Origin: Cycas panzhihuaensis
Lineage: Eukaryota > Cycadophyta
Direction: 5' to 3'
Assembly: GCA_023213395.1 (NCBI GenBank)
Contig: CM041465.1
Coordinates: 3,596,001-3,660,000, forward strand
Length of the DNA: 64,000 nucleotides
The position numbers were made by a program, and so were the translations under genes. Below the pieces are notes generated by a model. It made no database searches. It saw only the letters and a program-made list of their open reading frames with translations, and was not told the origin of the DNA. The stretch's first letter is position 1. The number at the start of each line of letters is the position of its first letter. Below are positions 55,388 to 64,000 of the stretch, piece by piece.

Positions 55388-56660
55388 AATAGCTAAAGGT
55401 ATAAGATCTAATGATCTATATAGATTGATATCAGATCCTATAATTTCCAACCTAGGTTTGAAAGCTTGTACTACTATAAATTTTAATAATAAAATATAGA
55501 ATTTATAGTATGGGCATCTTCCTATAGAAACATTAAAAGTAATGGAAAAATCTAGCATGGTAAATATATTACCTCACATCTCCTCTAGTAGTTTTATCTA
55601 TAAAGATTGCCAATTCGATAAATAACATTGAATTCCATTCAAAGAAAGTGAATGACGAGCACAAACCAAGCTAGAATTAATTCATATAGATCTTTATTGA
55701 CCACTTACATACATTTCAATTAATGGCTATAGATACTTTCTAACCTTGATTAATGACTTCACTTTAAAAGTATGGGTGTATTTTCTTTATAATAAATTAG
55801 AAGATTTTAAAGCCTTTAAGGAGTTTAAAGTAGAAGTAGAATTGGAATTTGAGGTAAAAATAAAGTACACTAGATCAGACAGAGGTGGTGAATATATCTC
55901 AAAGGATTTTTTAAACTGGTACAAGTTGAATGGGATACATAGACAATTTACAACTCCTTATACACCTCAATCCAATGGAGTTGCTAACAGAAAGAATAGA
56001 ACTATAATGGAAATGACTCACAACATGGTCCACAAAAAGTAAGTTCCCAAATCATACTAGGTAGAGGCTATTAGCATTACTTTCTATCTAATAAATCAAA
56101 GCCTAATAAAAGCATTGGAAAATATCACACCTAAAGAAGCTTATTTAGGTAAGAAACCTAATGTCAGTTCTTTCAAAATATTTGGTAGCTAGGCCTTCAT
56201 TCATATACCAGATAAGAGGAGATCACAACTTGATGCAAAAATCATAGAATATATCATGATAGGATATAACAAAAATTTAAAAGCTTATAAATGCATTAAT
56301 CTGAAAACATTTAAAATCTATGTAAGTAGGGATGTTGTCTTTAATGAAGAAGACAATTTAGGTGATCGGTCTCTGATAAAAATAATTAAAGAAGGAGAAA
56401 AGGATTCAAGTCACAAAGTCATCATAAAAGAGACTTCAGAAATCACCATAGAAGAGATTTCTTTCATAGAATCTTCCCCAACTCATACTGAATCAGTAGA
56501 AGGAGAAAGATCATCTACAAAGCAATCAATAGAAGAATCAAGGACTACAAAAGAATCAAAGAAAGAAAAGAAATTACCTAAATGGTTCATTAAAATAGTT
56601 GAAGAAGGTGGAGAAGACATGGTTGAAACTAAAACAAGAAGCTAGAAACCAAAGGCCTTG
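55388..56660 (+). pseudogene. copia integrase and linker (element 3)
   Basis: The frame resumes after the gypsy. The core shows LIHIDLY-stop-PL (about 55680), GYRYFLTLINDFTLKVWVYF (about 55725-55790), TRSDRGGEYIS (about 55870) and PQSNGVANRKNRTIMEM (about 55965-56015). In the last block Asn replaces the catalytic Glu. ITPKEAYLGKKPNVSSFKIF, GYNKNLKAYKCINLKTFKIY and the DVVFNEED block (about 56330-56355) close the domain. An acidic, Ser/Thr/Glu-rich linker (56356-56645) is open, without stops. Confidence 0.9.
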
Positions 56661-57576
56661 GTCAATAGGGTTGAATCATAATCCTTTTAAGAAGCTAAAG
56701 ATCAACCAAAATGGAAAGTAGCCATGGACTTTAAAATGGACTCAATTGTCAAAAATCAATCATGGTAATTGATGGAACTACCTCCCAATAAACCAGTGGT
56801 CAATTGTAAATGGGTTTATAAGATGAAAGAAGGAATTAGTGGAAAGGTGGAAAAACACAAAGATCATCTTATTATAAAGGCATATACTAAAACAATAGGA
56901 GTTGATTTTGAAGAGATCTTTCCTCTTGTGGCCAAGTTGGATATGGTAAGAACTATGATTACATTAGCAACTTTACATAACTAAAATTTTTTTCAATTAG
57001 GTGTAAAAAGTACCTTCCTAAATGGAGAATTGGAAGAAGAAGTTTAAATGGCATAGCCTAATGGATACATCAAAGAAGGATATGAACATTTAATATGTAA
57101 ATTGAAGAAATCCCTATATGGACTAAAACAAGCTCCTTGAGCTTGGTATGCTAAATTGGACCAACATCTGTATTAAAATAGGTTTCAATGCTACAATTTT
57201 GATTCTAGTTTGTATACAAGGAAGAGGAATGGGTTGATTGCAATAATTGTTGTCTATGTAGATGACATGATTATTATAAGAAATGATGAAGGATCTATCA
57301 TAGATATAAAGAAACAACTCAAAAAGAAGTTTGAAATGATAGATTTGGGCTTCCTTAATTATTATTTGGGGCTAAAACTAGATCAACAGTAGAATCACAT
57401 TACTTTATCTCAAAGTAAATACATAAAATACCTACTAATTAAATATTAGATGATGGATTATAATCCTTGTGTAATACCCATGGAGGTGAATTGCAACATG
57501 ACTGCAAACAAAGAAGAATAGTCAGTAGACACCACTATATACAGATAACTAATTAGAAGTTTAATATATCTTATGT
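56661..57576 (+). pseudogene. copia reverse transcriptase (element 3)
   Basis: The landmarks are WKVAMDFKMDSIVKN (about 56720), LPPNKPVVNCKWVYKMKEG (about 56780-56835), VDFEEIFPLVAKLDMVRTM (about 56900-56955) and KKSLYGLKQAP-stop-AWY (about 57108-57150). An intact IIVVYVDDMIIIRN motif follows (about 57245-57285), then DLGFLNYYLGLKL (about 57345-57380). Stops are scattered. The gene is interrupted at 57577 by a small insertion. Confidence 0.92.
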
Positions 57577-57763
57577 TATAAACCTCCTCAAGGATTAACT
57601 AATTATTCATTTAATAAAAAGGTACATAAAGCAGGGTTGTGACTTTTATGGAAAGAGGCCATTATATTCATATAAGTATAGTTTTGATTATACTTTGAGA
57701 CATCATCGATTCTTATCAATTTAGTATCAATCAATTTTATTTACATTCAGTATATGCTTATGT
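57577..57763. mobile_element. Small unidentified insertion (about 180 bp) in copia 3
   Basis: CTTATGT occurs at 57570-57576 and again at 57757-57763, and the copia frame (…SLIYLML then DISYLLGLVSKY-type sequence) reads across if the intervening sequence is removed. The insert has no coding capacity and no obvious terminal repeats. It could be a SINE, an LTR fragment or filler DNA. Confidence 0.5.
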
Positions 57764-58384
57764 GCTCTAGATATATCATACTTGTTAGGACTAGTCTCCA
57801 AATACATACATGAACCCAAAGTGAGACATTGGAAAGTAGTAAGAAGAATATTAAGATACCTATGGGGAATAATAGATCTAAAATTAATCTTTCTTAGAGA
57901 AAGACTGGAAAAATTGATAGGATGTTATCACTCAGACTAGGCATGAGACAAGGAATAAAGAAAATCCACAAGTGGATATTGTTTCTTCTTAGGTTCTACT
58001 ATAATCTCTTGGTGCAGTAAAAAATAACCCACAATTGCACTCTCATCAACTAAAGCTAAATATAAGGTAACTATAACTACAACATGTGAAATAGTTTGGT
58101 TAAGATAACTTTTGGTAGAGTTGGAAAAATAATAGAATCAAACAATAATTCTATAATGTGATAATCAAAGTGCTATCAAGTTAACTAATAATCTAATTCT
58201 TCATGCGAGAACGAAGCATATAGAAGTATACCATCACTTTATAATGGAAAATATTCATAATAAAGAAATTGAATTAGAATATTATCTGACCATAGAGTAA
58301 ATTATAGATTTACTGATAAAACCCCTTAGAAAAGAAATGTTTCAATTTTTTAGAGACAGAATAGGACTGAAAGAGATAAAACAT
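57764..58384 (+). pseudogene. copia RNase H (element 3)
   Basis: After the insertion the frame carries KYIHEPKVRHWKVVRRILRY (about 57800), CYHSD-stop-A (about 57922), STSGYCFFLGSTIISWCSKK (about 57970-58020), TIALSSTKAKY, CDNQSAIKLTNN (about 58160) and a RTKHIEVYHHFI block (about 58207-58240). A Lys replaces Glu in the S-S-x-E-A-E-Y block. Several stops are present. Confidence 0.88.
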
Positions 58385-58623
58385 TAAGAGAGGGTGTTAG
58401 AATATAATGTTTTACCTAGATAATGTAAAGGGTAATGTTATAAGCCCTTGTTATGTAACTTATCCAAAATAAAGTGACATGTGTCACTCTAAGAGAAGTT
58501 AGTTATAAGTCAAGATACAATAGTTACAAGGATTGATGTATATTTAAGAAGACCATATCTCTAAAGAAATGCAAGTCCTTTTCTTATTCCCTTTTCAGTT
58601 TAGTTGCTTTCTGTAAATTAACA
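58385..58623 (+). repeat. Polypurine tract and 3' LTR of copia element 3
   Basis: AAGAGAGGG (about 58386-58394) abuts the LTR at 58395-58623, which begins TGTTAG and ends TTAACA. The TTGAT duplication follows at 58624-58628. Confidence 0.93.
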
Positions 58624-58628
58624 TTGAT

Positions 58629-61289
58629 TACATGCCATAGTCATCATTAATTCAGCACTATAATTCATTCAATTTGATTCAATTTTTACCACTAAAATTT
58701 GATTACATAGAGCCATGTGACTTTGGGTAATTTTTTATATTATTTTTATTTAATGAAATTTGATTTGATTTTATGTTGGATTTGACTAAGTAAATGGTCA
58801 TATATAATAGTTTAAGTGATCAACAACTAAAGTGTAAAAGGAGCTAAAGGCCTAAAATCAAAACGTTTTGGATCATTTTTAGAGGTACTTATATATTGTT
58901 GGATTAAGCATACTATTTATGATACCAAATGTTGGAAAATAAGTCATGCAACTTTGATACCATATGTTGGAATGTAAATTAGCTATAAACATAATGGATG
59001 AAAATGGATGAGTGAATGATAAAGAAATGAAGCATAAGAATATGAAACATGTACATGTTAACATAGTGAAATGGAAAAATGGTCAAAGTTCAAGTTAGAA
59101 AGAAGGATGATGTACATACTTATAATATAGCTCACCACATATATGAGAACCCTTATTGGTCAACTTGTTGTGGGCTGGCATACACTTCCATATGGTAGAG
59201 AACTCATGAAGACCTTAAATATAAAATACAAATAAACCTAAAGAGAAGATGAATAGGGATAATTATATAATTGGAGATTACACCCAATATTTACCCTTGT
59301 AATAGGCAATTACATAAAGTAAAGTATCACATCAAATGATAACTGTTGAGTCTTCAAGTGAATATTGGAATATAAGCTACTATAATAACATAATCTATTA
59401 CTGATATTCATATAAAGCAAACTCCATCCATTGGATTGCATGGGTAACTAGCTATTGTGACTACTAGCTAGTTAGGATATTCCTTTGTGTATATGGTATA
59501 ATCAATGCCAAGTCAACTTCACCTAGGGAACACACCATCCTATGTGGCTAATAAGTAAGATGATAAAGAAATATGTAAGAGTTGCTAGAAAGAGGTCCTA
59601 CCTCTTACCTATATAAGACAACACAAGCAGCTTCTTTGGCTAAAATGGCCAGCAACACATGGCTCTAAGGCCTTACAATGGTATTATGGCTTCAAATTTA
59701 CCATAATGGGCTCTAAATCATACCTCTATAAACTAAAATCATGCCTCTATGGGCTTACAACATGCTTCTATAGGGTTCAACATGCTATTATCAACTTATA
59801 ATGGCCTCTACTAAAATTTCTAGTGATAAATGTCATAACCATGATTAAAAAGTAGATGTGACTCAAATACAATATAGATGATTTTCTCAAATGATAAATT
59901 CCAATGATGTTCTTGATAAATATGCATTCTCTATAGCCTATATGATAATTTTTACATGTTACCCCCCTATTTTAGGTACATTATGCTAATACAATGTATA
60001 ATGAATGACATGGAACCTTAGAAAATATATGTATGTGCTTATAAATGTTGAAAAAATGATGAAAGATGAAGTTATAAAAGAAACTTTAACTTTGAGTTAA
60101 AATATTTACATTAAATTAGCTCCAAATGATGTTAAGTAATCTATCAAAATGAATCTCTCTTAGTTACAAACCTACCATAACTGATAGGACTAAAAATAGA
60201 GCTTGTATGCTCAAGTTATGGGCGAAAGCTAAAAATTAGGGGCTTAGCCCCTTTTGTAAGCTAGCGGGTAGTGTCGTAGATGATGTAATATGATCAATGG
60301 ATGATGTTAAGAGGCTTGAGTAAAAATAAAATGTTTTTACATTTATAAAAAGATTAAATTAAAATCCATAAGGATTTCACGTTTACTAAAGTTAAAAAAA
60401 TTATATACCTACCAACATTAATTAAAAAATATTAATTTATAAGAAATAAAACTAAACCTAAAATATTTAGGATTAGAAAAAAAAAAACTACTATTTTTTT
60501 CACTATTTAGATTAAGAATGTGGTGGGTGATCATTGATTACAAGTGGCTATGGTAATAAGGTAAGTGATGATGGTAGGAATAATCTAGTACAAAATGTTG
60601 ACAACCAACATCACAGTTATAGACTTTGGGTAGAAGCTAGGTTGGATTCAATGGCATGCATTTTATAAAGGTGACTTCAATGGTCTTTATAGGTGGTTTT
60701 AGGCATTAATCCTTTGCCCATATGCACTGTCTTATCACCACGTGTGTCTTTGATTAGATGCCTACTTAGGAATTTCATTATTTGCATAAACCTGAATTAT
60801 TAGCTTGAGTATTCTATAAGATTTCTGAGGAATTTCTTACATTCTTCTTTCTATTTATCATCAATATTGAGGATGAACTATATTATGGGAGGTAGCATAA
60901 AATTACTGATCATAGCAACTAATATGAGCTTAGAGGTAGCCATAGCCACCATATCCCTAATACAAGTTTTTAAGAGTTTAAGTGGTAGAATCTCCTTGTC
61001 TTTAGCTTTCTTTAAGAAGGGGTAGAGCAACCTCATTCTTAGTAACTAATCATTGTCCTCTATGTTTCCTTTTCTAGTGCAAACATTACAAACCACTAAT
61101 TTTTGACATCAAGAAAGAGGTAGCATGGGAAATTTCTAATGTAACTTTTGGTGGTACCGATGAATAGATCAAGTATCGAATGAAATAAGGATGCATTAAG
61201 CCATCATATGATATGCTAGTATACTCAAACCCTTATACATTCTTCACATTCTCCATAATACTATAAAGGATGGATTTCCATAGATGGAT
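58629..61289. other. Unassigned AT-rich region
   Basis: No coding frame can be supported. Three small items stand out. CTTTGATACCA followed by TATGTTGGAATG near 58955-58985, with a similar pair about 35 bp upstream, looks like a minus-strand primer site next to an LTR start. There are roughly four diverged 20-22 bp units around CATGCCTCTATGGG at about 59715-59800. A 15 bp palindrome, AGGGGCTTAGCCCCT, lies at 60238-60252. None is enough to define an element. Confidence 0.45.
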
Positions 61290-61290
61290 A

Positions 61291-61292
<2 letters not shown>

Positions 61293-61346
<54 letters not shown>
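61293..61346. repeat. (TTA)18 microsatellite
   Basis: An uninterrupted TTA run of about 54 bp. The sequence from 61347 to 61903 holds nothing I can assign. Confidence 0.95.
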
Positions 61347-61348
<2 letters not shown>

Positions 61349-61903
61349 AGATGTAAATAGATTTTTTTATACATTTCATAGAAGGGAGGAGGGTATTTAA
61401 GGCCTCTCATATATATATAATATATTTTTTAGGAAAAAATGTCAATTCATAAAATGTACTAGAAAAAAAAGGATTTCATGAGGCTTAAATAACCACTAAA
61501 ATCTTTTTTTCTTCTTATATATTTTTTATAATAAAGATGCATCATTTGTAGAGTGATTAACCCCATAATTAGTTCAAAATATACCTCTATTTTCTTCTTC
61601 ATCTAGTAGCTTCAAATTAAGGATTCCATGACCTATAAGAGAGCTTACATGTAATATTGTAATAGGATCCCACATGCACTTATGATGGTTGTAATTTTTT
61701 TTTAATATATCAAAAAATATTTACCATTTCTAACATTTTCTACCTCCTTTTATAGCTCTAAATAAGTTCAATAATAGCTTTAAAAACATTTCTTTTAACA
61801 CCTTTAAAATTTCTCCAAAATAAGCTTCAATACAACCTTTAAGCTCCTTTGAAATAGGCTTCAAAACAACCTCATAACATCATCAAAACATTGTTCTTTT
61901 AAC

Positions 61904-62191
61904 TGTTAGAGTGGTAACTTAATTGTTTAACCTAACTAATGTTAATGTGGTGCATTATTATGAGAATATTGTGATGTAATTATGTAAGTTGATGGCTGTA
62001 TATTTAAGGTACTTGTGGATCTATTTAAAGGGATCCATGTCCATTGCATTTGAATCCTTTTAGCATCAATATAATCTATTATTTTGTTTTGGGATTTTAC
62101 CACAAGGTTTCCTATATTAAATTTGTCTATGTGTGCTTCTTTCTTTTGTGCTTGTTATGTATATAAATGATCTATATTCTTGTTTCTAATA
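61904..62191 (+). repeat. 5' LTR of copia element 4
   Basis: It runs from TGTTAGAGTGG to CTAATA. The boundary is set by the primer site after it and by TG at the start. The end reads TA, as in the 5' LTR of element 1. There is no second copy in the window for confirmation. Confidence 0.7.
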
Positions 62192-62203
62192 TGGTATCAG
62201 AGT
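62192..62203 (+). promoter_or_regulatory. Primer binding site of copia element 4
   Basis: TGGTATCAGAGT differs by one base from the initiator tRNA-Met consensus. Confidence 0.85.
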
Positions 62204-63875
62204 TGACGATCATGTATAAGTAAACAAGTATTGTATAGAGTGTTGAAATCATACATTACTAAGTAATACTAACTCAACCCTTTACTGAGGATTGATTTCT
62301 TTGATAATTGAAAAAACAACCATAGTTTGTAATGGTCAAGTGCCTTCCTTATTGAATGGTCTATCTTGTAGGATTACAAATATCCTTGGAGGTGTGAAGA
62401 GTAGTGTAGGAGGTAGTTCTCTCTTGTTGATTGTGTATGGACATATAGAGATGCCTAGTGTCTATTTGTTATTTGTTGTTATAGCCTCTTGATACTATGT
62501 TTATGGTCAAGGATGAGTGCCTACCTATTGACTCAACTATGAGTGATTCCAAAGCTATTGAGGAAGGTGATATTAACATTAGTAGTATCATATCTATAGA
62601 TGCATTGCCAACCACTAGTTTAGGAGAGATATCTCAGTCTTTGTTGCTAGTAGAAATACAACATAGATAGAGGCTCTATTAGCATACCCTATTGTTAGAT
62701 TCATGTTGTGGCATACCATTATTTTCATCTGAGATATTTTGCATGCATTATATGAGGGTGTTGTTGATATCATATCTATAGTTTGACCATAGATGATAAT
62801 GTACAAACCATCAAATTAAGACATATTACAACCCATTAAGTGAGGGGTAGTCATAGTCATATAAGTGACTACTAAGACATAGTAAAGGTATAATTGTAGT
62901 GGTGACAATAGGGTCATTGGTAACCACCATAAAGAAGATTCTAGAGTCACATACACAAGTAGAGAAGATGTAGTCATTTTCATGGTCAAAGGTCATGAAG
63001 GAGTAAATAGATGTCAGATGTTGTCCTTTCATGGTTGCAGGTCATGGAGGAGTAGATAGATGTTAGATATAGTCTTTTTAATGGTCATATGCCATGAAGA
63101 AGTAGATAGATATTGAACTGCCATTTCTGAGCCATCTTTTTTTGGTATGTAAAATGTATTACCTTTATGGAGTTCAAGTCAAAACTGGGTATAATCTCTT
63201 ATTGACACTAGTCTCATTGCACCTAGTTTTGAGAGATTATAGAGTCACAATTATAGTAAAGATGCCTAAAATCCAAAGGTATTTCCTTTTTAACTTTAAC
63301 AATCTTTGAGAATATGTTAAGGTAAATTTCAAATAATACTTTGAGATGATTTTTTATGGCATGCGTTTATAATATTACATGAGTCATAAGGAAATTACTT
63401 GAGTGTTCTTCATATGATTTTGAGAGATGATTATTGCATATTTAAGGTAAATCTAATTATTATATTATTTCATTAAGGCAAGTCTATTATTATATTATTA
63501 TTTATAAAGGGAAACTTTCATTGATTTTTTAAAGGGTACACTTTTGTTCATGTATATAGGCTAATATATGAGATATACATGAATGGTTCTAGGTATACAT
63601 CTTTTTATATTGATCATTGCATTAGACATTACATTAATTCTTGAGTGGTGAAGTATTAATTGGACTTTAATCTATATCAGCATTTTTCACATTTTAATTA
63701 GACTTATTAAGTTTAGAAAAGCCTTTTTATTGAGTAGTTTGTTGGTTTCTCTATATGTGGTTATCAATTTTTTATGAATCCTTTATTTTTTGAGTTATTA
63801 GAATGGATTATTTTTAAGGGAATGTAACTTGTCAGCATTTAGTTTAGCGTCCCTATGTTTGTCATTTTTTTCATC
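62204..63875 (+). other. Leader of copia element 4, with a tandem repeat
   Basis: About 1.7 kb without a coding frame, similar in size to the element 1 leader. Three units of about 50 bp lie at 62966-63015, 63016-63064 and 63065-63114, sharing GTCATGAAGGAGTAAATAGA-like sequence. Confidence 0.7.
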
Positions 63876-64000
63876 ATGGAGAAGTTAGTTCCTCTAGTCA
63901 TTTTCAATGGGAATAACTTTAATGAGTAGAATACAAACATAGAATTGGTCCTCATGGTGGACCAACTTTGGGGCATTACCAAATCTAAATCATTGGTCAT
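63876..64000 (+). pseudogene. gag: copia gag start (element 4), truncated by the window
   Basis: The ATG at 63876 opens MEKLVPLVIFNGNNFNE, then a TAG at a former Trp codon, and continues NTNIELVLMVDQLWGIT. The match to element 1 gag (…PKVIFNDNNFSEW…NMELILMVNQL) supports both the start and the family. Only about 41 codons are in view. Confidence 0.85.

Larger units (their letters stand above)
46449..58623 (+). mobile_element. Ty1/copia LTR retrotransposon, element 3, with nested gypsy
   Basis: Two 229 bp LTRs (46449-46677 and 58395-58623) are flanked by TTGAT at 46444-46448 and 58624-58628. The copia series is gag, zinc knuckle, protease, then integrase, RT and RNase H. A minus-strand gypsy (48640-55382) interrupts it between protease and integrase, and a small insertion occurs at 57577-57763. 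Excluding the inserts, the element is about 5.2 kb, a normal copia size. Confidence 0.94.
61904..64000 (+). mobile_element. Ty1/copia LTR retrotransposon, element 4, 5' part (cut by window end)
   Basis: A probable 5' LTR is followed by an initiator-Met-type primer site, a leader and the start of gag at 63876. The gag start closely matches that of element 1, so the two are related families. The rest lies beyond the window. Confidence 0.82.

Noticed and set aside
58940-58990. GATACCA followed by TGTTGGAATG, considered as the start of another minus-strand LTR element
   Set aside because: No second LTR, no coding region on the left and no duplication could be found, so it is mentioned only as a possible remnant.

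Overview
The window is nuclear DNA from a seed plant whose intergenic space is packed with LTR retrotransposons. The AT richness, the depth of nesting and the heavy decay suit a large genome of the conifer or other gymnosperm type, but nothing here fixes the species. I see no intact single-copy host gene, no rRNA or tRNA, and no bacterial-type features. Nearly all coding sequence is retrotransposon gag/pol full of in-frame TAG, TAA and TGA codons that one C-to-T or G-to-A change would explain. That pattern is typical of long-silenced, methylated DNA. Percent identities and alignments below were judged by eye.

Layout. (1) 90-6605: copia element 1, same-length 376 bp LTRs, target-site duplication (TSD) ATCCT, complete but dead pol with a 290 bp internal duplication. 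(2) 6611-12261: old degraded DNA with a gypsy gag fragment (+) and a copia gag fragment (-). (3) 12267-26493: copia element 2 (TSD GTTTA). It is split by a minus-strand gypsy element at 15338-21653 (854 bp LTRs, TSD CCACC) that lacks RT and the integrase core. It also carries a 311 bp miniature LTR element (TRIM/SMART type) at 24019-24329, inserted into its RT. (4) 26.5-31.25 kb: microsatellite, two inverted LTRs of one family, and a very old gypsy pol. (5) 31254-45419: a 14.2 kb Tat-like gypsy element with LTRs of about 2.75 kb. It has gag and protease, lacks RT, RNase H and integrase, and carries an antisense intron-containing gene plus a second-type RNase H. (6) 46449-58623: copia element 3 (TSD TTGAT), split by a fairly young minus-strand chromovirus-like gypsy at 48640-55382 (TSD GAGAT). 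(7) 58629-61903: unassigned AT-rich DNA with a (TTA)18 microsatellite. (8) 61904 to the end: 5' half of copia element 4, a gag relative of element 1.

The most interesting object is the antisense gene in the Tat-like element (minus strand, 41107 to 38717). A TATA box, an ATG in good context, two GT-AG introns and three exons join into one frame of 611 codons. Its conceptual product resembles plant-mobile-domain proteins, with a tandem-repeat linker and a coiled-coil-like tail. Because seven insertions have recognisable TSDs, their relative order can be worked out.
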